From contig OY741264.1 of assembly GCA_963514095.1 (NCBI GenBank), positions 30,659,598 to 30,723,597 on the forward strand: a DNA stretch of 64,000 nucleotides, given 5' to 3'. Below, piece by piece: positions 1 to 11,075 of the stretch. How positions within the stretch are numbered: the stretch's first letter is position 1; the number at the start of each line of letters is the position of its first letter. The translations under genes and the position numbers were made by a program. The notes under the pieces were generated by a model. It saw only the letters and a program-made list of their open reading frames with translations. It ran no database searches and was not told where the DNA came from. The DNA is from Eutrigla gurnardus (lineage: Eukaryota; Chordata; Actinopteri; Perciformes; Triglidae).

Positions 1-296
1 CAAGAGGGTCCTTCTGTGTGGAGTTTGCATGTTCTCCCCGTGGGTTCTCTCCCGGTTCTCCGGCTTCCTCCCACAGTCCAAAGACATGCAGGATGGGGAT
101 AGGTCAATTGATGACTCTAAATTATCCGTAGGTGTGAATGTGAGCGTGAATGGTTGTCTGTCTCTACATGTCGGCCCTGTGATAGACTGGAGTCCTGTCC
201 AGGGTGTACCCTGCCTTCGCCCAATGACAGCTGGGATCTGCTCCAGCCCCGCCGTGACCCTGAATACAGGATAAGTGGTAGAAAATGGATGGATGG
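1..296 (+). repeat. SINE-like repeat with Rex3-type (ATGG)n tail
   Basis: Matches, from memory, a very common teleost repeat with a 'gtttgcatgttctcccc' core. It ends in 'ggataagtggtagaaaatgg' followed by ATGG repeats. The same terminal sequence closes the Rex3 element at 30640-30668, so it was probably mobilised by RTE/Rex3 machinery through a shared 3' tail. The 5' end lies outside the window. The small ORFs across it are fortuitous. Confidence 0.7.
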
Positions 297-393
297 ATGC
301 ACCTCAATCAGAGGGTCAGTAATATACTAATAATAATAATAATAATAATATAGCTAATGATTGTTTACTATGATCTTTGACATGTCCCGTGGA

Positions 394-639
394 TCAGCCC
401 TTCATCAGATGAGTCATCTGAGAGGACTGGGAGCCAGAGACCACCACCTCCCCCGCTGAAGAGCCCTCCACCTCCACAACAACAACAACCCCTGCTGCTG
501 CTGCTGCTGTCTCCAAAGCCTCCCCAACTGCTGCCTGAGGTGTGAAGGGGAGATCATAGAGAGGAAGGGGTGCGGATCTCAACACACTGCTTACACCAGC
601 AGCTCTGAGGACAAATGGCATGATGTCAGTGAGGTACAC
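394..639 (-). CDS. Unknown conserved ORF of the U segment
   Basis: An 81-codon ORF whose near-identical copy is at 49274-49498; a third copy (about 58720-58940) is disrupted. The product begins hydrophobic (MPFVLRAAG), has a Val run encoded by a GTT/GTG stretch and a Ser-rich end. In the 49.2 kb copy the frame stays open upstream with a Trp-rich stretch (NWLWWINIYFTDIM). I do not recognise the family. It may be a captured exon or a chance ORF kept open because the copies are young. Confidence 0.25.
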   Translation of the reverse strand: MYLTDIMPFVLRAAGVSSVLRSAPLPLYDLPFTPQAAVGEALETAAAAAGVVVVVEVEGSSAGEVVVSGSQSSQMTHLMKG

Positions 640-1764
640 TGTAAGAACATTTTTTTTTTTTTAAACGGTCAATGACTGTCAGCTACGGCTGCCAACCAAA
701 AACCGTAAAATTAAAGTAAAATATTTTATTTCAAATAAAGTTCAAAAACATTACTATTACAGAAAATTTCATTAAATGTTCTGCAGGAAAATACCGTTAT
801 TTTACAGATTTTCCCGCAATTTTTATGATCAAACACCTTTAATAAAGTGAAAATGCTATAAGTTCTGCAGGAAAATACTTTTATTTTACAGATTTTTCTT
901 AAATTTTTATGATCAAACACCTTTAATAAAGTGACAATGCTAAAAGATCTGCAGAAAAATAGTTATTTTACAGATTGTTCCTATTTTTTAATGATCAAAC
1001 ACCTTTAATAAAGTGACAATGCTAAAGGTTCTGCAGAAAAATACCATTATTCTACAGATTTTTCCCAAATTATTACAATCAAACACCTTTAATAACAGTT
1101 AAAAACACCTTAAAAACAGTCAAATGACTGGCAGCTACGGCTGCCAAACAAAAACACTAAAATTAAAGTCAAATATCTATAATAATACATCTAATTAAGA
1201 TTAAGTAACATTTTCATTCTGCATGGTTCTGCATAAAAATACCACTATTCTACATATTTTTCCTATATTTTTTTTACAATCAAACACCTTCAATAAGTGT
1301 GTTACATGCTAAATATTTAATGATTCAGTTTTTGTTATATTAGTTTTAATGTAATACATTGAATATTTTAACTACTGTACTGACTGAAAATATCATGTAA
1401 AAGATTATTGTGAAATATCCTCAACTCAAAACATACTTAGGAAATTCAAAATCGATACATCTAAAGGTTTTCACTGTTTCAATTAAAGTAGGTTGTGAAA
1501 CTTAATTATAAATAAAATACACACCAATATTGATTCTAAAACCCCTTTATTTAATGTATTGAGTTGTAAATTTACAATATCAACCAATTATTCACAAACA
1601 GTTCTTCAGAGACCCCCAAGGAAGAATTGAAAAACTAAACATTCTATTTCTCCATGTGTCTATCTTGTCTGTTAGCTGTACTATCATGACGAGGTGATGG
1701 CGTTTCACTTTTGAAACAGGTGGAGAGCTGGTGGGCTGAGGGGGTTGTTGTCAGTTGTTTTTTG
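633..1764. repeat. Private insertion with an 84-bp minisatellite
   Basis: Absent from paralogous U segments, where 'gtcagtgaggt' and 'gttgatccacca' are adjacent. Within 778-1290 a unit of about 84 bp recurs, anchored by 'ttctgcaggaaaatac' near 778, 862, 946 and 1028 plus a diverged copy near 1228. 'gactgtcagctacggctgcc' occurs near 675 and 1120 on either side. The class is unclear; a non-autonomous DNA transposon with internal tandem repeats is likely. Confidence 0.6.
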
Positions 1765-2334
1765 TTGATCCACCACAGCCAGTTTTCAGGCCATATTTGT
1801 TATTTGTTCAATTGTGCACTTCTTTACCAAATACAGCAATTCAAAAAGTAAAGACCATTAACAAAGAAGTTATTTGGTTTGACTGTTCTTCTACCTAAAT
1901 GGTTATGTTTGTATGTTTTACGTCACATTACATTAATTTGGATAATGATAAGCTCATTTGGCCACTTTTGGAGAGTAACCTGAGAAATGTTTAAAAAAAG
2001 AAGAAAAAATATAAACATTTTTTTCTTTTTATTAGTAGTAGTTATAGTATTGGTGAAATAAACAAAAAAGTAGAATGATTTACCTCCAAAGACCCATAAT
2101 GTCATTTGGCACAAAGTGGCCATTTGGAGTCTCCAAACTCCGTCTGGACATTGCCCTACAAAAACCACTGCTAAACACTCATTTTTGGGTGTTTTTTTTA
2201 TCTAATTTCTACCAGTTGTTGGTCAGGCTTGTGGCTGTGGCTTCATTCAGCTTTTAGGCCTAAATAGCAGAGCCACAGCTAACTCGCTTCAGTGAAAAAT
2301 AATAAAAATTTAGGTAAGGCAAAAAATTGCAATT

Positions 2335-2500
2335 TCTTAAAGAAAGTTATGAAAAAAGTCATAGTATAGCATGTTGAAAAAAGTTATGTAAAAAGTAGTA
2401 GTACGTTGAAAAAGTCAGTTTGGTATGTCGAAAAAAGTTGTGAAAAAGTCATAGTATAGTATGTCGAAAAAAAGTAATAGTACAGCATGTTGGACAAAGT
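2335..2500 (-). repeat. AT-rich minisatellite (TTTTTCGACATACTATACTATGA type)
   Basis: Imperfect tandem copies of 'tcatagtatagtatgtcgaa' variants of roughly 25-33 bp. Plus-orientation versions lie at 39650-39745, 39895-39930, 48580-48670 and near 58090, always at the same place in the U segment. Non-coding. Confidence 0.7.
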
Positions 2501-2667
2501 GCTCTCAGTCTTTGCAGCGCGTCGACACCAGATGAAGATCGTTTGTTTGGACCAAAAACAAAAGCATCAAATCAAGGAACACAAGGTTGTGAGTGAAGAT
2601 TCATTTCTACTAACACCACTTATTGATTCAATTAGTTTGAAAATGTGTTTTAAATGCTTGTTGTCTG

Positions 2668-4816
2668 TGTAGGGGCCACAGCCCACGATTCTTGGATGTG
2701 ACTTCTCAACAAACGAAAGATGAACTATTCACCTTTAAAAAGATATACAGACAAAGGTCCCCTCCTAGCAGATGAGTAAACATTCTCCTTCAGCTCACTG
2801 GACCACTTGGAGGAAGTGTGAGTCCTCTTTATGGCTCGGTTAGAGTATTTACGAACCCTTAAATCAGAGCATCTCCAAGATCTCCACGCACCCCCGAACA
2901 AGGAGGACCAGACCTTCAGAGTCACCAGACTTTGAGGCACCTAAACACATCTGGAAACTGATTAACACCTTTGTTTGACAGAGAGCCTCGATTGAAGTAT
3001 AAAGGATAACACCATATCTCTTCCTCACCATTTGCTCCCAAGGCATGGTGAAGACCCCTTCCTCCCCTCCTGGGAGTCATAAACTAATGACCTGGTCTGC
3101 TGGCATGCAGAGAGAGGTCACATGAACTCTGCAGGAAATCATGTTCACATTTTGACCAATTCAAGAAAAGGATGAGATATGTGTTTAATATTAGTTTAAA
3201 ACCATCCATAATAATCATTGAGGAATTATAAGCATACGGGCGAACGTCCCGTTAACAGAGAAGTTACCAAAATTGCTAAAAATGAACATAATCATTGTAA
3301 TGGACATAACTACTGCACTCACGCAGTCAGACGAAAATATGTTTGCTCATTAATCTGCCCGCATCACCGAGGACAAAATGCTTACTAAGTTACCAAACTT
3401 GTTTGGGCTAGCTTGATAGGTTTGCATTGTATGTGTTGGATCCTTTGAACTCTACCAAAAATGATTTGTACAGAGAAATGTTTACAGTTCATGTTTCATT
3501 TGTTCATTCTTTGTGCCAACTTTGACCATAACGGCGAGATGGTGTTCAAACGTTCTAGTCATAGGATTGCATTTCGTTTTGGTTTAACAGTTTAAATCAC
3601 AAAGATTTCAGACTGTAACTCGAACGGGTCCCTCCTGGACACGCCCCCTCAGTCAGCATAAAAGCTGCGTGTCACAGACACCAGTAGCGAGCTTTGCGCG
3701 TTCTTCCCTCCAAGCTTCTGGCGTCCGGGCGCTCTGCCCTCCTGGCTTTGCCCCCCCGGCTCTGGCCTCCCCGCTCGTGCCACCAGGCGCTGGCCATCCG
3801 GTCTTCTCTTACCTCTCATCACCCTCTTTAAGTTTGTACTTTTCTTAGTTCCCAATTTTTACTCCTTTTATTAGAGTAATTCGCTCGTCGTTAGATTCCT
3901 CATTTTTGTATTTTTATTTTTCCTTTTTACGCAAGTCTTTTGATCAATGCTAATTCAACCGGCGGCCGCAAGATTTGGCATATTGACTAACGTCTATACC
4001 TAAGCCACCCGGCCGAACTCAAGGAGAAGACAGCTGTTTAACTAAAACGGATTACGGCAAAGACGGACGCCCGCCACGAAACTACCACAGATCGGCGCTA
4101 ACGGTTCCCTCGGTCCACGGCAAGGAAGATCCCTTCGGGTCTACGTCACCGACAGGAACAGCGACCGCTTGGAGTTTCAGTAAGCCGAGAAGAAGCGTCC
4201 CAAAGTAAGACCGAATCCGCATTCAACAGTAATGACCGAGTTGCAGGGTGAAACTAAGTATAGCGTCTGTTAATATCTAATATCTGTGAGGTCACTTATC
4301 CCATTATTCACTTTTCCTCTTACTAAGGAGCCCAAATTCTTAGGAAGAACACACTCGCCTTTATCGCCAAACGTGCTAGATGAGCTGTTCATCACATTTC
4401 AGTTATATTTCTGGCGTTGTATTGGTGTTTTGTTTATTACATCTGTTATTGTTTTATTCACTTTGGTTTAATCCCTAGTTAATCAATAAATTCACCTAAA
4501 GCATAAAGTCGTTGTCCGTGGATATTTCTTCTGTGCAGAATACAAAGATCCCTATTTCAAGAACTTATGATCTAAGGAATGAGACTGATTTATTAAAAGA
4601 CGTTGATTAATTGTGAATTAAGGAATAAGTGGTCATTAGAGTCATTAACGTGAATTCTATAAAGTTCTGTCTGACCAACAGATGGTGCCCCTTTTACGAG
4701 AGCAGGTATTACAATTGTAGATTAATATACATTGATATAAATATTTTAATATCATAATTTCCTTACATACACAGTTTACGTAGATACCATTAGGCATTAA
4801 ACCTTACTATCCTACA
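2668..4816 (+). mobile_element. Long solo LTR, 2.15 kb
   Basis: The insert begins TGTAGGGG and ends CCTACA. It is flanked by the 4-bp duplication TCTG (2664-2667 and 4817-4820). The empty site is visible in paralogs near 48409 and 57904, where 'cttgttgtctggttttaaac' (reverse complement) is uninterrupted. TG...CA ends plus a 4-bp TSD identify an LTR retroelement. A TATA-like ATAAAA (about 3660) and AATAAA (4485-4490) set the plus orientation. No internal coding region is present, so it is a solo LTR left by recombination. The roughly 800-bp spacing from TATA to polyA signal implies an unusually long R region. Family not assigned. Confidence 0.8.
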
Positions 4817-5097
4817 TCTGGTTTTAAACAGCTTTGCTATGTAAGTATATGAGACACTCCAGGAAAAAGCTTTCATACACTGATCAATTCTTAAATGTTC
4901 TATTTAGCTTCCATAACACATTTTCTTTTTTTTCATCTGAGATTTCTGCTAAACTCACTAAAAGTTGCCGTTAGATAATGCCTTGATTGCATATTTAAGT
5001 ATTTCAGAAAACGTTTAACTAAATAATTGACTGGCTGTCAGTAATCAACTGGGGAAGTTTCATGGTGATATCTATTAGTTATTATTATTTTATTTGG

Positions 5098-5409
5098 CAT
5101 GCGTGGCGTTCGGGTGACTTCCGTGATTTCGCTTCTTAGAAATTTGCCCTTTTTTAACACATTTCTATAAGCTTTTTATAACATTTTAAACTCAAGCCCT
5201 GCTTTTTATTAGCACTTCATCCATTCGGGCTGTTGTTTTAATCATCGGACGAGCCGACTACAAGTTTTTTTGTAGGATACCACTGCACGACTGTGCCGAC
5301 ATGGCAGCACTAGGCTACAACTACCGGACGCCTAGACAACTCCCTGCAGCCCATGGGCCCAGTCGCTGGGCCCTCGTCCGTAAGTTTTAAACTCCTGGGT
5401 GATCAAAAG
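5098..5409. other. Unassigned sequence, no gene seen
   Basis: Homology to the U segment stops near 5097 and the next defined element begins at 5418. The stretch holds no convincing ORF or repeat end. It may be 5' untranslated sequence of the LINE that starts beyond the hAT insertion. Confidence 0.4.
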
Positions 5410-5417
5410 CTGATTTC

Positions 5418-6265
5418 TAGTGATGGCGAGATGAAGCCTCATGAGGCATCGAACCACTTGAGCCAATTGGTTCGAGAAAGGGTTCATTTCTCGAAGCTTC
5501 ATGTGCACACGATACCACCTACTGGCCAAGTGTATAATCACAGGCAGCTGTATCTGAACCACATGTGTGATGCATTGAATTTTTGTGTCTGTTATGTCTG
5601 TTGGGAATGACTATGAATTACAAAAAATGGATAACCAAATAATTACTCAAAGATCATTCAAACTGCTATATTATTCTATACAGACAGTGTGGTAACAGGG
5701 AGAAGACATTGGGGGAAACTGATCCCGGGCCGGGGGTCGAACCCGTGATCGCCGCGTCGAGGACGTTGAGCCTCTGTACATGAGGCGGCTGCCCTATCCA
5801 CTGCGCCACTGGCCACTCCATGATGAAATAATTTCTGTACATAAATGATTACATATGTGTATAATAAATTGTTTGAATGTACTCTGTGTGTAAATTTTCC
5901 CCAAATGGTAAAATCATCACTCTCCTAAATCTCTCTCTCTCCCTAAACTCTCCAAACTATATTATATAAACGCTATTCAACCTCTAATATCCAAACTATC
6001 CAAACTCTCAACTGACCGCAACTCTGCTTCAAAACCCACATTTTGAATGGAGCCTGAGGGTTCTATATAGCTGTAAAACCTCGCGGCAAACTCTGAACCA
6101 CTTTCCGAAGCAGTCACGTGGTACAGCCGGGCAGCGAGGCTTCGGACGTCATCATTTTTGGCCCCTCCCCTAAATGAAGCAAGCCTCGATACGCGCTTCG
6201 CGGAAACGCCCCCTCCATTACTCGACACACGCTTCGAAGCCTCGGCGCATCTCGTAACATCACTA
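5418..6265. mobile_element. Non-autonomous hAT element
   Basis: Perfect 8-bp TSD CTGATTTC at 5410-5417 and 6266-6273. Terminal inverted repeats read TAGTGATG-GCGAGATG on the left and TAGTGATGTTACGAGATG (reverse complement) on the right, followed by matching 'aggc...tcgaa' blocks. TAG-type TIRs with an 8-bp TSD are diagnostic of hAT. No transposase is encoded. A SINE is nested inside. Confidence 0.88.
5670..5819 (-). repeat. tRNA-derived SINE
   Basis: On the minus strand a Pol III A box TGGCGCAGTGG (5808-5798) and a B box GGTTCGACCCC (about 5743-5733) sit at tRNA-like spacing. A tRNA-unrelated body follows ('gtcttctccctgttaccaca'), shared with the SINE fragment at 39148-39296. The cloverleaf is not maintained. 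Nested in the hAT at 5418-6265. Confidence 0.75.
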
Positions 6266-6427
6266 CTGATTTCTCTATCTAAACGCAGCGGACTCCATTT
6301 TGGAGTCCTCGTGTGTATGTTTCTTTCATTTGCATTGCTCCTGAAGCGCTACCAGTAAACAGATCATACACCCCTGTCAGACCACTCGTTTGCTGCCGCA
6401 GTTGTTTTTGTTTCCCCAGCTGCATCC

Positions 6428-7859
6428 ATGGCTTCATCCATATCACCTGCAGAAAACCCACTGCTCATCGAGGCCAATAAAAGGATCGCTTACCTGCTGG
6501 AAGAAAATCGCCGACTATCCACTGAGCTCAAATCCAGCGAGTCCTTGCTGTCTCAGTTTATTGATCTGACTCACAACCAGTCACGGAAGATCTCCACACT
6601 CTCCACAGCCCTCCATGACACAGTCCCCTGGGAACCATCTACACACCCACACCTATCCGGCTGCTCAACACCAAAAGGAGCTAAACCGAGGGTCCCGGTG
6701 GTCCTCTGCTCGACTCCAAACCAGCTAGCAGCCCAGTCGCTCTGGACTGATGTTGTTCAGGGTGCTAAATGGCATCCACCTGCCCCCGGACTTTGTCTGG
6801 AGCTCTCAGATCGTTACGGGCTCCTGTCCACTGAAGCTGCAGCAGCTTTGCCACCGCCAGCTGCTCCCCCCGCCACTGCTGCTGCCGCCTCACCTCCACC
6901 TGACGCTCCTGTCGCTGCTGCGGATCGGACGACTGCTCCTCCAGCCGCCGCCGCATCTCCTCCTCCTGCCGCGGATCGGACGACTGCTCCTCCAGCCACC
7001 GCCACCGCATGTCCTCCACCTGCCGCTGCTGCGGATCGGACGTCTGCTCCTCCAGCCGCCGCCGCCGCCGCCGCCGCATCTCCTCCTCCTGCCGCTGCTG
7101 CGGATCGGACGACTGCTCCTCTAGCCGCCGCCGCATCTCCTCCACCTACCGCAGCTACGGATCGGGCGACTGCTCCTCCAGCCGCCGCCGTCGTCGCCGC
7201 CGCCTCCTCTCCTCCACAGGACTCGGGTTCGGATCCACCTGGCCAGTCCACTGAGCCCCAGCCAATACCGCATCTTCAGTTTCCTGGAAATGTGCGTTCT
7301 CCTCCCTTGCCATCCACTTGTCATGGATCCCACCGACAAGCTCCTCATCCCCTCTTCCCGCCCACCACTCTCATCGTGGGAGACTCCATTATCAAACACG
7401 TCCGTTACTTCAACGCAATCACGCGGTGCTTTCCCGGATCCACTGTGCCTGTCATTTAAAAAAAAACTCCCTGAGCTTCTGCACTCCCTTCCCTCCACGG
7501 TTTCCAAAATCATAGTGCACGTTGGAATAAATGACACTACTTTCAGGCCCTCTGAACTGATAAAAGCTGACTTTAAACTCCTCCTCAGTCTCCTGCACAG
7601 CGCTGGCAAATCGGTGTTCATATCTGGCCCCATTCCAACACTGTCACGTAGTTCGGAACGATTCAGCCGGGTCTTCTACCTCCATTCCTGGCTGCTCTCC
7701 ACTTGCAAAGAACTCAAATTAGGTTTTATAGATAACTTCAATTTGTTCTGGGGCCGCTCCAACTTCTTCTCATCCGATGGAATTCACACAAACCGCCTTG
7801 GTACCTCTATGCTAAAAAATAACTTCAGTATCAGTGTCCAGTACTCGACATGTGCCTGA
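6428..7859 (+). pseudogene. LINE ORF1 with SGNH-esterase domain, frameshifted
   Basis: ORF1 of a CR1/L2-group LINE. The N-terminal ~55 residues look coiled-coil-forming (leucine-rich, LLEENRRLS). A Pro/Ala/Ser linker encoded by a minisatellite follows, then a C-terminal esterase domain. The SGNH triad motifs are visible: GDSII (about 7379), GIND (7524-7535) and DGIHTN (7776-7793). The first reading frame stops at 7459 just after GDS. The rest of the esterase continues in another frame, with the shift at an A run near 7460-7468. ORF1 esterases are established in CR1/L2 LINEs such as zebrafish ZfL2. The frameshift makes this copy inactive. Confidence 0.85.
6840..7250 (+). repeat. In-frame coding minisatellite in LINE ORF1
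   Basis: About five GC-rich units of 57-66 bp, each containing 'gcggatcggacgactgctcc', encode Ala/Pro-rich repeats around ADRTTAPPA. Length variation is in multiples of three, so the frame is preserved. The long antisense ORFs over this region come from the triplet bias and are not genes. Confidence 0.8.
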
Positions 7860-7901
7860 CTGTCATCATCACACACCCACACTGCACTCTCTTCCTCGCC
7901 A

Positions 7902-10052
7902 GTGCCGCCTGCAGCAGCAGCCCCGAATACCGTGTCTACCTCTAGCTCCCCTGTGCGGTCTGGAGTGCAATCTACCTCTTTCCTTGTCAGTGACAGATCC
8001 TCTTTTGTTGTGCTCCCGATTCAAACTATTATCTCTGAAAGGATTTCTCATCAGTATCACAGTTCTAAAGCTGTGAATTATTATTACAATCTCATTCAAA
8101 TTACTGCTTCACTTCAGCATAACAATCATATCACTAAGAAAATTGCCCCTGCTGTTGTTAATTCTCCTATCTCACCCACAGTCTCACAGATTACTACTGT
8201 GATCACTGCCAGGAAATGTATTCCATATTCGTCTCGCTCATCCACTGTTAATCCTTTTAACCTATTACCAGTGTCCACACAACCTACTATATCTCAGTCA
8301 CCAATCATAGACCATACTCCAATCCTACTTAATAATCCACAATATTTCAAGCAAAGAAATGGCCTAGGATTAATTCACCTGAATATAAGAAGCCTTCTAC
8401 ATCGTGATAAACTAGAACATGTTAAAATTCTCCTGTCACAGTCTGATCCTGAGATTTTAGTTGTGTCTGAATCTTGGCTGAAAGAATCTGTCAGTGACTC
8501 CTCAGTAGCTCTGGATCACTTCAATATTTTCAGATGCGACAGGGTTGGCAAAGGAGGTGGAGTGGCAATATATGTCAAATCAAACCTTGAGGTTTCAGTC
8601 CTAAAATCTGTTTCCATCCCAAAATGTTTTGAGCTTCTCATTTTGAAGGTTGCTCTGGGGAAGAATAGTATTTTTTGTGTTGCTGGTATATATAGGCCTC
8701 CTTCAGCTGACTCAAGCTCTATTGATTGTCTAGCCGAAATACTTTCCTTATACCTGGACTTTGAAATGATTGTGATGGGTGACTTTAATCTTGATTGGTT
8801 GAGTGGTGCCTCAAATTACCTAAAAGAAGTTAGTGGGAATCTTGGCTTATGTCAGCTTGTTACTGAGCCTACCAGACCAAATCCTAACAATTACTCACGG
8901 TCTACCCTTATTGATTTGATTTTCTCGAACAATAGTAATAGAATCTCTGCTTGTGGTGTATTTGACCAAGGTATAAGTGATCATTGCCCCACAGCATGTG
9001 TCAGGAGCATACAGTTGCCAAAAACAAAATCACACACTGTTAAAAGGAGGAATTTCAATAACTTTGACAGCCAAGCTTTCCTCAATGACCTTGCTTCATG
9101 TAATATTGAATCAAAAATCCAAGCCACTGACCTCCAAACTGCTACAGACAGCTTTGTGATGACATTTAACTCGTTAGTAGACAAACATGCTCCCCTTAGG
9201 AAAATTAGAATTAAGAACCGAGTAACACCCTGGTTCTCACAGGAACTGTCTAGCTTGTTCAAGGACAGAAATTTAGCTTGGTCTCGTGCTAGACACTCTG
9301 GTAACTCTCATGACTGGCTCACTTTTCGTCAGATTCGTAACCGCTGTACTACAGCTGTGAGGAAAGCTAAAACCGAGTATTTTGATTATCTGATCTCTAA
9401 CTCTTCTTCCAACCCTGCTAAATTTTGGAATGCAGTAAAACTACTTAAACCTAAAGTTTCCAGTGCTCTGCCGACACACCTGCGTGTAAATGATTGTGAT
9501 GTCTCAGGCGAAACCAACACCTGTCAAGCATTTAATAGACATTTTGCTGATGCTGGCCTTCTGTTCGATCATAATTTCAGGTCCACTGTTGCTCCACCAA
9601 TTATCAGCTCTGATTGTTTGTTTAACCCTTGTTTCTCTCTTAACCCTGTCTCTCAGCAAGAGGTACTAAACCAACTAGTATTGATTAATCCTAGAAGCTC
9701 TACTGGTGAGGATAATTTAGAACCATTTTTCATCAGACTGGCAGCCCCATTTATTGCAGAGCCACTTAAATACATATTTAATCTTTCCATCTCTGCTGGC
9801 AAATTTCCCCCTGTTTGGAAATCCGCCCATGTCATTCCCCTGCACAAAGGAGGAGACAGGGATAACCCAGAAAATTATCGTCCTATCTCTAAGTTACCTT
9901 GCCTTGCAAAAGTGCTTGAGACATTGATAAACAATCAACTGAAGGGCTTTCTTTCCACCTTCTCGATACTCAGTCCCCAACAATCAGGATTTAGAGCCAA
10001 TCACAGTTCAACTTCAGCCATCACTCTGGTTACCAATGACATAATCACAGCT
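7902..10052 (+). pseudogene. LINE ORF2 (endonuclease-RT), truncated in the RT domain
   Basis: Continuation of the same LINE. An AP-type endonuclease is complete: LIHLNIRSL, SESWL, GGGVAIYVK, IYRPP, GDFNLDW and SDHCP motifs. The RT begins with PLHKGGDRDNPENYRPIS and QSGFRANHSSTSA, then stops being LINE at 10052, before the RT motif with the first catalytic Asp and before any YADD. Sequence from there is antisense ZNF. Non-LTR elements are normally 5' truncated, so loss of the 3' half points to recombination or deletion. The ORF frame is open from 7902; the true ORF2 start could be further in, near 8340. Confidence 0.88.
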
Positions 10053-10646
10053 AAAAGGTTTTTCTCCTGTGAGTTCTCATGTGTATCTTCATATGTTGTC
10101 TATGGTCAAATGTTTTCCCACATACGGAGCATCTGAAGGGTTTCTCACCAGTACTGCATCTTGAATCACTGTCAGGGACTTCTTCATCGGTCCAAGCCTT
10201 TAAACCTGACTGAGGTTCTCTCGTCTCCTGCCAATCATCACTGTCATCAGTCTCAGATGAGTCTTCAGTCATGTCATCAATGTCAGAAGAGTCTTCATTC
10301 ATGCCATCAGTATCTGGTTGTGGTTCCAGTCCTCCACAGTCCTCTTCACCAGCTTCTGTTTTCATCTGTTCAGTTGAGCTGCTGGCTGCAGCTGAAGCCA
10401 GCCCTGAGAACTGAGGCTTCTCTTCATCGTCTTCATCTTCTTCACTCTTCACAGGGACAAGAGTGACTGGGAACTTGATATCAGCCTCCTCCAGCCCTTT
10501 AAGCTGCTCTCCCTCCTGACTGATCCAGACTTCCTCCTGTTCATCTTTGATGTGTGGGGGCTCTGGATCCTCCTGGTCCAGACTGGAGCCCCAGTCCTGC
10601 TGCTCAAAGGGAACCTCTTCTTGACACGCCATCAGCTGCTGGACGT
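10053..10646 (-). pseudogene. Broken C2H2 zinc-finger gene, exon 2 (unit 1)
   Basis: Minus-strand paralog of the three ZNF exons below. Its acceptor (ctgcag) precedes base 10646 and the ATG is at 10632. The acidic N-terminal domain (VPFEQQDWG, PPHIKDEQEEVW, KSEEDEDDEEKPQ) is intact. One C2H2 finger remains, with contact residues H,Q,H,I. A 2-bp deletion in the following linker shifts the frame to RRKTF-stop, and the ZNF sequence is replaced by LINE sequence at 10052. Fingers 2 onward, the 3' UTR and the flank are missing. If transcribed it would give an almost fingerless acidic protein. Confidence 0.88.
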
Positions 10647-11075
10647 CTGCAGGAAAACAGTAACATCACACGGAGAAATGTTAGTAAAACAGCTGAGCAC
10701 TTAGTCACAGGTCAAAAAAACTTGGTACACAAAATAAATGTTAGAACCCTACATTTTTAATTACAATAAATGTTATTTTCTTAATCGGTTTTACATAACG
10801 CTAGATTTGGCAAATGTGTCTGCTGGAGACTGGACAAACAATAACAGTAATTATTATATAATTATTACAATTATTATTGCCGACAGCTACTCAATATATG
10901 GGAAATTGGGGAACAACTAAATGGATTTCATAGGTGCTACTCATTTCCCAATGCATAATGGGAAGTTTACCAGTCACTTTCAATCCAAAGGACACAGATG
11001 TTCGTTCCATTGACCGCAGAACTGCTTCCCATCCTCCGTAAGAGACCCAAGACCCTGTTGTTCAGAGATCACCTG
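10647..11075 (-). other. Unit 1 ZNF intron 1, proximal part
   Basis: Inverse of 34560-34959, 45038-45446 and 54560-54993. No coding potential. It is intronic or 5' flanking sequence of the broken ZNF, ending at the Harbinger-like insertion. The rest of the intron resumes at 11764-11772, 16671-16827 and 21901-22320 between insertions. Confidence 0.75.

Larger units (their letters stand above)
297..2667 (-). repeat. U segment of the ZNF duplication unit, inverted copy
   Basis: Inverse of 48400-49620 and 57900-58940, continuing at 4817-5097 after an LTR insertion. It contains an (AAT)n tract (about 328-350), an 81-codon ORF (394-639), a private insertion at about 633-1764 and the 'gtcatagtatagtatgtcgaa' minisatellite. 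No host gene is recognisable. Position in the unit: between the ZNF 3' flank and the next unit's LINE C fragment. Confidence 0.8.

Noticed and set aside
5690..5819. tRNA gene on the minus strand
   Set aside because: tRNA-like boxes are followed by a SINE body shared with 39148-39296; no cloverleaf.
6765..7254. Long antisense and alternative-frame ORFs (Arg/Ala-rich)
   Set aside because: They arise from the GC-rich triplet minisatellite in LINE ORF1; the sense frame has recognisable domains.
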